Below are positions 42,844 to 55,500 of a DNA stretch of 64,000 nucleotides, one piece after another. The first letter of the stretch is position 1, and each line of letters starts with the position of its first letter. Source of the stretch: Rhododendron vialii (taxonomy: Eukaryota; Streptophyta; Magnoliopsida; Ericales; Ericaceae); contig NC_080557.1 in the NCBI RefSeq assembly GCF_030253575.1, positions 1,235,001 to 1,299,000 of the forward strand. The letters run 5' to 3'. The notes below the pieces were generated by a model. That model saw only the letters and a program-made list of their open reading frames with translations. It was not told where the DNA came from and did not search any database. Both the position numbers and the translations under genes were made by a program.

Positions 42844-45417
42844 GAGGAAAAACATTTAACCTGCACAATTTATCTATGGACCCAGTATGACGTTATCATG
42901 AAAGTTCTTCTATGAGAATAATAAGCACAATATTCAAATTATAGAAAGTTTGCCCAAATCCTATTGCGCCAAAGGCACAACAGGACTGTTGTGATGCATC
43001 TTACATGGCATGTATCTCGAGCTCATTGGTTTGATCACAACTGTTCATTTTGTTTGGCTCGTCGGATAATTTCTTTTACGGAAAACATGAAGTTGATCGG
43101 ATCTTAGGACATACAATTTTTTCCCCTAGAAATTCATGATATCCAAGAAAATTTGTCCAGAAAAACATGTCCTGTTTATATATGTACTGATTTCCGATCA
43201 ACATCATTTTTTTGGGGTGACCAACCAAAGGAACAACCCAAACAAAGTGAATGATTTGGATTAAACTACTGGGCTCCGGACGCAATACTATTGAAGGCTC
43301 ACAACAGCATACTAGGCACAGCAGAACCTCCGGTTCGTCTTGAATTAGTCTGTTCCAACGTATGGTGGGGGATTGGAAAAGTCTAAGGTTAGCCAGATTA
43401 GACCAAGTTGAATGGTACAGATTGATAGTAATTTCCTTGCCATTTCTGTATAGGCCCCAGCCAGGCCTCTGAGGCTCTGATTAGTTTGGAAATTAGCCAA
43501 TCTCCTCAACAACAAGTCTGCATCCAATTACGAGCTATTCATCTACGCGGTAACTTGTCAGGAAACAACAATCATCCGCACTGCAGGTCAACCCCACAAC
43601 CTCTTTGTTTATAACTCACTTGTTTTGATCAGGTTAAGCGCACCTCGTCTAATCTTATTCTGGTTGACCTATCTCACCGCCCATTTGCAGAAATCTCAAT
43701 TAAAGCAAGAGCAAAGCTTTGTATTGACAGTGCCCTAAAAGATTTGATAACAATTGTCAGGATTTGAATTTGAGAACTCATGAGAGAGCGTTAACCCCTA
43801 ACCTCTCATCTTTAAAATTGTAATGTCATAAAGCATTTTGCACCCAATATTTTTTATTTTGATCCGTCAATAAAACATCTAATCGGGCAAAACCTGTTTT
43901 TGTTTTTAAGTTTTAACCCCACAACCTGAAAAGCCTGACTTTGCCCCTGCAACTTAATTAGGGCTAGTTTCACTTTCCACTATATTTTTTTGTTGCATGT
44001 TATTAATAGTCAAGTTGTTTCTGCTAAATAGTATTTTTGTTGATGTATGTGAGGATAATGACCCGTTAGAAATCTGTAAATATTTGGGTTTTAGTCCATT
44101 TAAGAAATGCAATTTTTCGGGAGTCAAGAACTGAAAATTAGTTCTCTTTAATATGATTTGTTCATAGTCAAGGACTTAATTTTTGTAGCTATCGTAACCC
44201 TAGCATTATTGAAGTAGTGGCGGGACCCAAACAATCAAACACTTCAATTAATTGTGTAAGGCCGAAGGCAGTGGCGGAAGGTGCACGCTTAATTAGGACC
44301 TCTTCAGTTTTTCTCCGTCGAATAGTTAGCCGCTCAAAAGGGTTTTGTAAATGTATAGAAGTTATTGAGGCTTGGTCTACAAGTTCCCAGTTGATCGAGA
44401 AATATTCACTTCTTCTTCGTCAACTTACCATTAACTTGACATCTACTAGCAACTAAAATAATTCACCAATGATAAGTCCGGTCAAAATACAGAATTCCGT
44501 AACTAAAACCTTACGGCAACGCATCGAAACAAATATCTATGTTCAACATCAAAGTCCGGTCAAAATACAATGGCGCTCGAGAAGTACCGGCTTTGTTCTT
44601 TTTTCTCATCTCAAAGACTTAATACCTTTCAGCATACAAGCAGAAGGCCCATGTACCCCTATGCCGAAGTTGAGAATTACGACATCAAAAAATCCACTAC
44701 CTAAGGCCCTTTTTTTTTTTTTGCACATTCAATTACCAGGAAAGTTGTAGAATTCACATCTTTAACTGTCCCACTGGGGAATACTTTCCTGCAAAACAAG
44801 TCTTGCTTAAAGGAAGAAATTCTTGTTTTCCTGCAAGATTTCTTGTCAAGAGAATACATACAGGAAAATAAATTCCATTTTTCCTTTACTTCACCTCACT
44901 TAACTTTTCCTAGGATCCAATTTGCCACATAACATTCTCGACAACTGAATGGGCCCATAGTAACTTAAAAGCTTGGAAAATGCATTGGTCTCATAAGTTT
45001 GGACACAAATTCATATTATCATGTGTTCAGTCATCAAATGACTTCCAGTACTTACATGTGTGTGTGGCATGAGTTGGGTTGTACGGAGTATTATAATTTT
45101 GGTCAATATTTTTCGGTGAGATTATTTATTCTTTCGCTAGTAGTGATCCCATCAAATAAACAGGCTATTTGGATACAATATCTCCAACCCTGGTTCTATG
45201 TGAAATCGATCATGAAAGCAAAACAATTTTGGTAGTTGAAGGTCATGTTAATTACATTAAAAAGCTAATTAAGAGGTATCATTCTATATAAACTTTCTAT
45301 TATCCATATTAAATTACATTATTCGATGCATACCTACATGTGCTAGGGCACATGCACAAAAAAGAGACGGCATTTGAAGGAAAAAAGAGTAAAAGTAAGA
45401 CATCAAGCCAACAAATA
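42844..45417. other. 5' flank of gene 5 and 3' flank of gene 6
   Basis: 42896-44460 is related to flank Y (GGCATGTATCTCGAGCTCATTGG, here cut to the core ATCTCGAGCTCATTGG) and to 46480-47970 and 51000-52330. From about 45100 it is the 3' flank shared with genes 4, 5 and 7. The frames at 44217-44456 and 44469-44750 are not preserved in the paralogous flanks. No gene supported. Confidence 0.55.
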
Positions 45418-46377
45418 TCACACACGAACTTGCCCTTGTTGTGCAGCTTCTTTCTCGGGGATTTTACTATACTCTAAGCTTTCTTCCAATTCAACCTCTT
45501 CACCATGTGTTTCCTTGCACTGGAAATACAAAACTGCGTAGCTCAAGAAATAAACCGTTGCCACGAGGCAAATAAAAGCCGTTCCAAAAAATCCACGAAT
45601 GATCTGCGTCGATACGGATTGTTGATTCCGTCTAACCTTAAAACTCATATGAAAAATCTCCAATACTATTATACGGAGAAGTCTTAGTGTAAACCCATGT
45701 AGCCTCTTCCCCTTAACAAGCCCTTCAGCTTTTCCAAATGCCTCAAGTCCATAACAGCTCTTCTCGATCACTGAAATCACCAAGGCCATGTCCCAAATGA
45801 CAGCTACGTACATGTAGAAAATACAGGCCAAAATGACAAGTATTATGATGGCTATTAGGACAAGAGGGTGATCGATAGGTAGAATCGTTACAGAAAGCCT
45901 CAAAACCCAGAGAAGCCCGATGTCACCTGCTGTGTAAAGTCTAAAGTGGAACAAAGTGACTAAAGTTCGTAAACACAACTTTGGTATTCTCGAAAGAAAG
46001 TCCCCACAAGACATGTTCCTATTGCTGTAAGCTACGGCTGATCCCAGAATCACTATGACCAAGGAAAAGAGGTAGACAGCCTCACAAAGAAGGAAATATA
46101 GGAATTCAAATCCAATGGCGATTTGAACATCTTTCTTGATATGTTTGAACGAATCGACGATATTTGTGATATTGGACTTCAAAAGACAGAGAAGGGTTTC
46201 TTCGTTGAGTAAGTTGCTTATCCTGGGCTTGCTGGAGTAGAACTCGGTGAAAAAGAGGAGAGAGTTTAGGAGGATGGTGATTGTGGTTAAGGTGGCTATG
46301 AGCTTCCCATTTTTGGATATAACCTTTATGCACTCCCTTAGAATTCCTAAGAAACCAAGAATCTCATAACCTTTCAT
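45418..46377 (-). CDS. Multi-pass membrane protein, array copy 6, most diverged open subfamily-B copy
   Basis: 319 residues from the ATG at 46377 (MKGYEILGFLGILRECIKV), with no longer in-frame start. The family layout is kept: first membrane segment from residue 26, polar loop with N-x-T (SNITNIVDSF), KAEGLVKGKR loop, and tail YFQCKETHGEEVELEES ending QQGQVRV. Segments 2-4 have many substitutions compared with copies 4, 5 and 7 (for example AVAYSNRNMSCGDF and GDIGLLWVLRLSV). These include a Gly-Asp pair in a hydrophobic segment and extra Cys residues. It is open throughout, but relaxed constraint or divergence in role is possible. Its TATA is weakened (CTATATGATGG, minus strand, near 46446). 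Confidence 0.85.
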   Translation of the reverse strand: MKGYEILGFLGILRECIKVISKNGKLIATLTTITILLNSLLFFTEFYSSKPRISNLLNEETLLCLLKSNITNIVDSFKHIKKDVQIAIGFEFLYFLLCEAVYLFSLVIVILGSAVAYSNRNMSCGDFLSRIPKLCLRTLVTLFHFRLYTAGDIGLLWVLRLSVTILPIDHPLVLIAIIILVILACIFYMYVAVIWDMALVISVIEKSCYGLEAFGKAEGLVKGKRLHGFTLRLLRIIVLEIFHMSFKVRRNQQSVSTQIIRGFFGTAFICLVATVYFLSYAVLYFQCKETHGEEVELEESLEYSKIPEKEAAQQGQVRV

Positions 46378-48888
46378 TGCACTTCTCCAAGGAAGTTGTG
46401 AGTTATTTTAGCTCTTGTGTTGCTTTGTCCTAAGAGAAATGCCACCATCATATAGAGAGGAAAAACAATATATGGATCCAGTATGACGTTACTATGAAAG
46501 CTGCTCTATGAGAATTAAATGCACAACATTCTAATGGTTACCCACTTTTTATTGGGCACAAGGCACAACAGAACTATTGTGAGCTATCTTAAATGGCCGG
46601 CATGTATCTCGAGCTCATTGGTTTGATCTCAATTGTTCGTTTAGTTAATTTGGCTATCAACATGAAGTTGATCGGATGTTAGTACACACATTTAGTCAAA
46701 AAAGCCACAAATCTGGCCCTACGTACGTATGGTGGGGGGATTGGAAAAGTCTAAGATTATTGACGTTGGCCAGATCACGCCAAGTTGAATAGTACAGATA
46801 GATAACTTCCTTGTATAGGCCCCAGGCTGTTTAATTAATACTACTAGAAAACAAATTAGCCAATCTCCTCAACAAGTCTACGTCCAATTACTTCCTATTT
46901 AGGCTATTTATCTACGTGCTAACTTGTCCGGTCCCAATTAAACTTAGAGCAGAATTTAGTATGAACTGCTTCAAAAAAATTGATAGCACCTTACTAATTT
47001 CGAACTTAAGATCTTAAGAGAGAATAGTTATTTTGACCCGATGATATAACGTCTAATCTAACTTGGCCAACCCTTTTTAGCTTTTTGGAAGTTTTAAGCC
47101 CACGACCTGAAAGCCTCCTGAACCAGGAGGAGCAGGAGAGTATTTGATCGGGAAGGGTAGCCAACTATACTAGTACTGGCCCAACCGTCCTGCTTTCCTG
47201 TCTTCTTTTTGTGATTTTCTTGAAAGTTGAAACATAAATCAACTGGCTAATCAAATGAAGTATACTCTCCTTTAGCCATCTACTCTATCTACTAATGAGA
47301 GGTTGAGGAATCCAATTTTTCGGAAGTCAAGAATTGATAATTAGTTCTCCTGGATAAGAAAATTTGATTTGGGTTTTGAGAGAGATTTTTGAATAATGAG
47401 TGAAGAAAGATAGATAAAAATAAATAAAAGTAACAATTGAAAAGAAAACTTGTTGGAGATGGTGCGTAACAAAGAGGGTTTGAGTTTTGAGATCCAAAGC
47501 GAACACAGTCTTCGTACCTAGTCTAGGACTTTTTAGTTGTCGTAATCCTCACATAATTAATGTAGTGGCACGACTCGCACAATCGGACTCTGATTGTGCA
47601 AGGCGGAAGACTGTGTTCGCATTGGGTCCCAAAATGGTTTTGTACAACGAATAGTGAGCCGCTTAAAATGGTTTTGTAAAGTAAAGTTTTTTTTTTGGAA
47701 TTGAATCAAAAGTGAATTTTTATTTTGTATGGGGGAGCCCAGTCCCTCCGTAGCTCCACCTATGTGCCGCTTGTTATAATTATTTGAATGTAATCCTTCT
47801 AACTCATTTTTTTTTTAGAAAGGCAAAAAAATTTCATTTTTTTCTTAATTTCTTTGAAAGTAAAATCAAGAATGCAGGGTTATTGGGGCTTGGTCTACAG
47901 TCTAGTACTGCTTTCTCTACTTGAAAATTCACTTCTTCTTCGTCAACGCCGTTAACATCTAAAGTAGCAAACTAAAATAATTCACCAATGACAGGTCTGG
48001 TCAAAATCAATACAGAATTCCGTTGCTAAAACCTTACGGCACGCATCGATAAAAAAAATAAATACATATGCTTAATTCGACATCAAAGATTTATTCCAAT
48101 TTAAAAAATAATAATCAGAGCCGCTAGAGGAGTGGCTTTGTTCTTTTGCATGTCATCTCCATAAAACTTATCCTCAACGTACCGGTTGTGGAAGGCACCT
48201 TGTACTCTCATATATTTGGCTGAGGTTCAAATCTTACGAAGTACAGCTAACAGTAATAACTTTCGCTAAGAGAACAAAAAAAATTACTGCTTCGTCATTC
48301 TTTTTTTTTTCTCCTCTAGTGATTTTGATTTTGAAACTTAACAAATTATGTTTTAGTCTTCGGGTATATTGACCGCACCACTATCTAAAAAAGTAAAATG
48401 AAAATTAAAAACCTCTTAGAAAAAGTTTATTCAATAAAGTCAAATGGTCATTAAGTAAAGTCAAAGGTAGGCAATTTTTTTCGTTTTTAGTAAAACTTTT
48501 AATTTTTTTGTTGAGTTTCTGGGTGTGCCTAATCTAGATGTATTTATTAGAAATAATTTTTTGTTTGTTAAAAATTTGACTAAAGAAGAAAAAATACGCA
48601 ACTACCTCTATAACTTTTTTCCTTCAAAATTAAAAATACCCATGCATTTGGCTGAGAAACATGTTTGTTGCAGCTGCGAGATTATGAGAATTTTATTTAT
48701 TTCTGAAAACTTGTGTTGCAGAATTTCAAAAGCTACCCATACCCAGCTTTGGAATTTTGAGAATTTCTTTCCTTTTTCACATTCTCAGAATCTATAGATT
48801 CTAAAAGTCAGTTTTGTAGAATTTTGGAAAACATTCTAAACTGATTTTTAGCAAGAATCTAAAACTCTATCAAAATTGGTTTTCACAA
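46378..48888. other. 5' flank of gene 6
   Basis: Holds the weak promoter, then flank related to those of genes 5 and 7, up to at least 48620. The region 48437-48620 (CTGGGTGTGCCTAATCTAG, CAACTACCTCTATAAC) reappears at 59554-59745, on the far side of the palindrome array of gene 7. Frame 48525-48797 is not preserved there. No gene. Confidence 0.55.
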
Positions 48889-49059
48889 GAGAATAAGTTA
48901 TTTACACCGTCGGTGTAAACATTTGTTTCATCCAAATCAATTGCATTGCGACACGTGTCAAGACCATGGTCTCAATTAATAAAACATGGCGACGTGGTGC
49001 AATGCAATTGATTTGGAGGAAACAAATGTTTACACCGGTAGTGTAAATAATTTATTCTC
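48889..49059. mobile_element. MITE, 171 bp, with 9-bp target duplication TTTTCACAA
   Basis: Terminal inverted repeats of about 60 bp: GAGAATAAGTTATTTACACC ... GATTTGGAGG at either end, with about four mismatches. The 9-bp duplication TTTTCACAA is perfect at 48880-48888 and 49060-49068. A 9-bp duplication suggests the Mutator superfamily; that assignment is inference. Confidence 0.85.
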
Positions 49060-49705
49060 TTTTCACAAACACCCACTTAAACAAAAAAGAAAAAGAAAAT
49101 GCCGAAGTTGAGAATTAGGACACCAAAAAATACACTATAAAAGCGCACGTAAATAACTTCTTCTTTTTGTCATTCGTTAATCCTAACCTTCTCTAAATAG
49201 CTTAAAAAACTGGAAAATGCTTTGGCCTCACAAGTTTAGACACAAATTCAGATAAAGATGTGTTCAGTTGTTAGTGACTGTGATTCCAGTACTTGCATAT
49301 ATATTGTGATATTGTGTAGAACACACGTAGTATATGGTATAAAACACATCTATGTCTGAGGCTTGAGTTGGGTTGGGTTGGGTCGTATTATCAATTTGAA
49401 CGATATTTTTCGGTGAGATTATTTATTCCTTCGCTTGTAGTCCCATCAAATTAACATGCACATGCTCGTTGGGTACGTACAATATCTCCAGCCCTGGTTC
49501 AATGGAAGAAAAAAAACTCTGTTTGGTAGTGGAAGGTCATGTTAATTAATTAGTGGAGAATTCATTTAAAAGCTAATAGGCATCATCCTATAGAAATTTT
49601 CTATTATTCATATTCAATAACATTATTCGATACATAGATACATGTGCTAGGGCACGCACAAAAAATACTTACATTGGAAGGATAAAAGAGTACAAGGAGA
49701 AAAAA
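49060..49705. other. 3' flank of gene 7
   Basis: From about 49400 (GGTGAGATTATTTATTCC) it matches the 3' flanks of genes 4-6. No gene. Confidence 0.55.
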
Positions 49706-49931
49706 AATTTAAAGCTCCGCCGTGAATAGTCGTTTACGACGCTAATAACGGCCGTCTAAAAGTATTCTGAACGGTCTGAATGTTAATGAAACTTTCCCGT
49801 GGAAAATTTAAATTTTTTCCGAGAAAAGTCTTATTAAAATCAGGACTGTCCAGATCACTTTTGGACGATCGCAATTGGTTGCTGCTGTAAACAAGCTGTT
49901 CACGGCTAAGCCGTGAATAAGTTTCTAAATT
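49706..49931. mobile_element. MITE-like insertion in the 3' flank of gene 7
   Basis: AATTTAAAGCTCCGCCGTGA at the left and an imperfect inverted counterpart at the right (CCGTGAATAAGTTTCTAAATT shortened to its core GTGAATAAG ... AAATT). Genes 4-6 go straight from AAAAGAGTAAAAGTAAG to ATCAAGCC without it. It lies within ~25 bp of the stop codon, so it would be in the 3' UTR. Confidence 0.6.
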
Positions 49932-49956
49932 AAGTAAGACATCAAGCCAACAGATA

Positions 49957-50910
49957 TCACACACGAACTTGCCCTTGTGCTGCTTCTTTATCGGGGATTT
50001 TACTATACTCAAAGCTTTCTTCCAATTCAACCTCTTCACCATGTAATTCCTTGCACTGGAAATACAAAACTGTGTAGCTCAAGACATAAACCATTTCCAC
50101 CAGGCAATTGAAAGCTGTTGCGAAAAATCCACAAATGATCTGCATCGATACGGATTGTTGATTTGGTCTAACCTTAAAAATGTTACTAATAATCACCATT
50201 ACTATTGTACAGAGAAGACTTAGTGTAAACCCATGTAGTCTATTCCCCTTAACAAGCCCTTCAGCTTTTCCAAATGCCTGAATTCCATAACAGCTCTTCT
50301 CGATCACTGAAATCACCGAGGCCATGTCCCAGACGACAGCTAAGTACGTGAAGAAGATTAAGGCGAGAAAGCCAAGTGTGATGACGATGGGTATTCCGAC
50401 AAGAGGGTGATCGAAACATAGAATCACTAGAGAAATCAACAAAATTAAGAAAAGGCCAAAGTAACCTGTCCCGAGAAGTGTACAGTGGAACGAAGTAACT
50501 AAATTTCTAAGACACAACTTTGGGATTCTCCAAAGAAAATCCGCAAAAGACAGGTTCCTATCGCTGTAAGCTACGACCGATGCCAGAACCATTGTGACAA
50601 AGGAAAAGAGGGAGATAGCCAAGGAAGGAAGAAAATATAGGAATTCAAATCCGATGATGATTTGAACATCTTTCTTGATACGTTCGAACGTGATATATGT
50701 CGTATTGGGGTTCAAAAGAGGGCGAAGGGTTTCTTGGGTGAATAAGTCGCTGATTGCGGGCTGGGTGGAGGAGGACATGGTGACCAAGAGGAGGGAGTTT
50801 AGGAGGATGGAGATTGTGGTTATGATGGCTATGAGCTTCCCATTTTTGGATATAACCTTTATGCACTCCCTTAGAATTCCTAAGAAACCAAGAATCTCAT
50901 AACCTTTCAT
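49957..50910 (-). CDS. Multi-pass membrane protein, array copy 7, intact (subfamily B)
   Basis: 317 residues from the ATG at 50910 (MKGYEILGFLGILRECIKV), the only sensible start. Same layout as copy 4, including the two-residue-shorter loop (NTTYITFERIKKDVQIIIGF). It has six hydrophobic segments, the loop KAEGLVKGNR and the tail YFQCKELHGEEVELEES then FEYSKIPDKEAAQGQVRV. No defects are visible. The promoter and TATA are conserved. The ~7 kb palindrome array sits about 1.7 kb upstream. Confidence 0.87.
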   Translation of the reverse strand: MKGYEILGFLGILRECIKVISKNGKLIAIITTISILLNSLLLVTMSSSTQPAISDLFTQETLRPLLNPNTTYITFERIKKDVQIIIGFEFLYFLPSLAISLFSFVTMVLASVVAYSDRNLSFADFLWRIPKLCLRNLVTSFHCTLLGTGYFGLFLILLISLVILCFDHPLVGIPIVITLGFLALIFFTYLAVVWDMASVISVIEKSCYGIQAFGKAEGLVKGNRLHGFTLSLLCTIVMVIISNIFKVRPNQQSVSMQIICGFFATAFNCLVEMVYVLSYTVLYFQCKELHGEEVELEESFEYSKIPDKEAAQGQVRV

Positions 50911-50990
50911 TGCGCTTCTCCAAAACTATCCAGAGAAATTGTGAGTTATTGTAGCTCGTGTGTTGCTTTGTCCTAAGAGAAATGCCACCA

Positions 50991-50997
50991 TTATATA
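50991..50997 (-). promoter_or_regulatory. TATA box of gene copy 7
   Basis: TATATAA on the minus strand, about 80 bp upstream of the ATG at 50910, in the conserved block. Confidence 0.65.
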
Positions 50998-52594
50998 GAG
51001 GAAAAACATTCAACATGCACAATATATGTATCCAGTGTGACGTTATCATGAAAGCTCTTCTATGAGAATTATGCGCACAATATCCAATCATAGAAAGTTT
51101 GCCAAAATCCTATTTTGACCAAGGCACAACAGGACTGTTGTGAGACATCTTACATGGCATGGATCCTGAGCTCATCAGTTTGATCACAACTGTTCATTTT
51201 GTTTGGTTCGTCGGGTAATTTCTTTTAGGGAGAACACAAAGTTGATCGGATCTTAGTACGTACATTATTGACGTTATCCAGATTAGACCAAGTTAAATAG
51301 TACAGATTGATAATTTACTTGCAATTTCTATATAGGCCGGCCCGGGCCTTTGAATAGTTGAGAAATTAGCCAATCTCCTCAACAAGTCTGCATCCAATTA
51401 CGCCATATATATTTATCTACTTGGGAACTTGTCAGGAAACTTAACGTATCATCCACACTATAGGTCAACTACCCAACCTTTTTGTTTATAACTCACATGT
51501 TCGGTTTAACCTATGCACACCTCGCTTAATCCTGTCATCTAGGAGACCAATCTCACTGCCCGTTTGCAGGAATTCCAATTAAAGCTAGAGCAAAACTCTA
51601 TATGGATAGTGCCCGAAGGATTTGATACAACCTGAGAGGACTCTGCTCCTGCAATTTAGTGACCCAACTGTCCTGCTTTCCTCTCTTCTTTTTTGTATTA
51701 TTAATGCTTGCTTGTCTTCCTTGTTGTTGAAACAGAGATGAACTGGCCAATCGAAGGAAGCATGCTCTCTTTTAGACATTACCACACTTCTGCACTATCT
51801 ATTGAGAGGTTAAGGAATCCAATTTTTCGGAAGTCAAGAATTGATAATATTAGTTCTCCTGAATAAGAGAATTTGAGTTGGGTTTTTTTGAAAGGAAATT
51901 TTTTGAATAATGAGTGGAGAAAGATGGATACAAAAATAGAAACAACAATTTAAGAGAAAAATTGTTGGAGACTGTCCGTAGAGAGAGGAGTAGAGTTTTG
52001 AGACCCAAAACGAAAGTAAATTTTTTTATATTTTGTATGGGAAAGCCCACTCCATCGGTACCTCCGCCTCTTTGCCCCGTGATATAATTATTCAAATGTA
52101 ATCCTTCTAACACATGACGTCATAAATGTGTTTAACCTTGCATTCTTGAAAGCGAAATCAAGAATGTAGGGGAGGCTTGGCCTACGGTCTTTTTTTAACA
52201 CGGAATTAAAGATAATATATAGTAATTTCACTTATCATCTCCACTAGACTTGGTCTATAGTCTAGTACTGCTTTCTAGTTGAAAATTCACTTCCTCTTCG
52301 TCAACACCATGCATTAACATCTGAAGTAGCAACTAAAATAATTCACCAATGACAAAGTCTGGTCAAATAAAAGAATTCCGTTGCTAAAACCATACGGCAC
52401 GAAATGATACAAAAATACATATGCTTCAACATCAAAGATTCATTACCGATTTAAAAAGTAATAATCAAAGCAAGGGGCTGGAGGAGTGGCTGAGTAAAAA
52501 AGAACAAAATTACTGCTTCGTCATCCCTTTTTTTTTTTCTCTAGTGATTTTTGATTTTGAAAATTTGCAAATTATTTTTTACTTTTCTGGTATA
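50998..52594. other. 5' flank of gene 7
   Basis: Related to the 5' flanks of genes 5 and 6, for example GGCACAACAGGACTGTTGTGA, here only its core ACAGGACTGTTGTGA, and TTGAAAATTCACTTC. It is interrupted at 52594 by the palindrome array. No gene. Confidence 0.55.
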
Positions 52595-55500
52595 TTGAAA
52601 AATTGGTAGAAAGAACCACTACAAAAATCGTCAAGGCGACTAAGGCTAAAACAAGTTCTAAATTTCATTCGGTGATCAAATCCTTAGTTTGTAGATATAT
52701 CTTCATTGGTTAAGTGAATATCAATGAGTTTATAAAGCATTTACACTTCATCGAATCATAAGAAAAACTGTTTAATCATTCGCCAAAAGCGGGGCTTAGA
52801 TAGTTTCAAAGCCAATTTTTGAAAGTTACAACCACCAACACAATGTAAAAACTCTTTGAAATGGTTTCTCCTATGCTTCGATGAAATGTAGATGCTCTTT
52901 GAACTCTTTGAAACACTTAAGCAATGAAGATATACCTACAAACAAGGGATCTGATTACCGAATGAAATATAGAACGTGTTTTATCCTTGGTTGCCTTGAA
53001 TTAAGATTTTTGTAGTGGTCTTCTTTCTACCCAATTTTCATAAATGAAACTTGAATTTTTATGTGATTGTATTCCATCATCTCTTAGTACTTCAAAAACT
53101 CTATCTATTGATATATAATGGGTCTTTATCCGTTTTAAAATGAGCGACATACGAGCGTTTTACCGAAATAAATTATTTTTTGACCCACTGAGGGTAAAAT
53201 GGTCACATCTCTTGATATACAAATGATTTTTTATCCAAAATAATTGGGTTAGAAAGTAAATTGAACAAGCTTTTCAACGATTCAGACCATGCGCAAATCG
53301 GATTTCGAGAGTTCCTGTGTCAATCTTGCAAAGTTTGACTTGTTTTGGAATATGTAGGATGCGCCTGGGGCGCATTCAGGTGCGCCTGATGCGCATTGAA
53401 TTGCACCTTAGGAAAAATAAAGCATCAAAAGAGGTTAAACTTTGAAGGGTTGCCCTGGACACTCCCGAACTCTGATTTGCCCATAGTTTGAACCATTTAA
53501 AAGTTTGTTCAATTTTCTTTCTAACCCGAGTAGTTTGGAAAAAAAATCATTTGTATATCAAGAGATATGCCTATTTTACCCTCAATGGTTCAAAAAAAAA
53601 AATCCATTTCGAAAAATGCTCATATATATGTCCCTCATTTTAAATCGAATGGAGCCCATTATATATAAATAATTAGAGTTTTTAAAGTAATAAGAGATGT
53701 TGCAATCCAACCACAAAAATATTTAAATTTTGTTCGTGAAAATTCGGTAGAAATAAACAACTACAAAAATCGTTAAGGTGAATAAGGCTAAAACATGTTC
53801 TAAGTTTCATTCGGTGATCAAATCCTTAGTTCGTAGTTATTTCTTCGTTGGTTAAGAGAATTTCAAAGAGTTTATAAATAATTTTCACTTCATCGAATCG
53901 TAGAAAAAATTGTTTCGTCATTCGCCGAAAGCGGAGCTTATATAGTTTCGAAGCAAAATTTTGGAAGTTACGACTACCAACACAACATAAAAACTCTATG
54001 AAACGATTTCTCCCACACTTTGATTAAATGTAGACGCTCTATGAACTCTTTTAAACACTTAATCAATGAAGAAATACGTATGAACTAGGGATTTGATCAT
54101 CGAATGAAACCTAGGACGTGTTTTAGTCTTGGTGGCCTTGACGATTTTTTTAGTGGTCTTCTTTCTACCCAATTTTCATAAGAAAAACTTGAATTTTTTT
54201 TATGGTTGGATTCCATCATCTCTTTGTACCTCAAAAACTCTATCTGTTGATATATAATTGGTTTTGATCCGATTTAAAGTGAGGAACATACAAGCGTTTT
54301 ACCAAAATGGATTTTTTTTGAACCATTGAGGGTAAAATGGTCACATCTCTTGATATAGAAACGATTTTTTATCCAAACTTCTTGGATTAGAAAGAAAATT
54401 GAACAAGTTTTTAAACGGTTCAAACCACACGCAAATTGGAGTTCGGGAGTGTCCAGGGCAACCCTTTAAAGTTTGACGTCTTTTGAAGCTTTATTGCTCC
54501 TAAGATGCAATTCTATGTGCCCAGGCGCACTTAATATACGCCCCAGGCGCATCCTACGTTTCAAAACAAGTCAAACTTTGCGAGCTTGATATAGACACTC
54601 TTGAAATCCGATTTGCGTGTGGTTTGAATCATTGAAAAGCTTGTTCAATTTGCTTTCTAACCAAAGTAGTTTGGATTAAAATAAAAAAAAATCATTCGTA
54701 TATCAAGAGATGTGACCATTTTACCCTCAATGGGTGAAAAATAATTTATTTCGGTAAAATGCTCATACATCCCTCATTTTAAATCGGATGAAGACCCATT
54801 ATATATCAATAATTATAGTTTTTAAATTATTAAGAGATGGTGCAATCCAACCATAAAAAAAGTTTCATTAAAGAAAATTTGGTAGAAAGAACCACTTAAA
54901 AAACCCATCAAGGCAACTAAACCTAAAACACTTGTAAGTTTCATTCGGTGATCAAATACTTAGTTTGTTGGTATATATTCATTGGTTAAGTGAATATGAA
55001 AGAGTTTATAAAGCATTTACACTTCATTGAATCATAGGAAAAACTGTTTCGTCATTCGCCAAAAGCGGGGCTTAAATAGTTTTCGAAGCCAAATTTTGAA
55101 AGTTACAACCACCAACACAATGTAAAAACTCTTTGAAACTGTTTCTCCTACGCTTCGATGAAATGTAGATGCTCTTTGAACTCTTTGAAACACTTAAGCA
55201 ATGAATTAAGATATACGTACGAACATGGGATTTGATTACCAAATGAAACATAGAACGTATTTTATCCTTGGTTGCCTTGAAGATCATTTTTGTAGTGTTC
55301 TTTCTACCCAATTTTCGTAAACGAAACTTGAATTTTTTTATGATTGTGTTCCATCATCTCTTAATTAGTACTTCAAAAACTCTATCTATTAATATATAAT
55401 GGGCCTTGATCCGTTTTGAAATAAGGGACATACGAACGTTTTACCAAAATAAATTATTTTTTGACCCACTAAGGGTAAAATGGTCACATCTCTTGATATA

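Noticed and set aside
48525-48797. 90-codon plus-strand frame
   Set aside because: The paralogous sequence at 59640 is not open.
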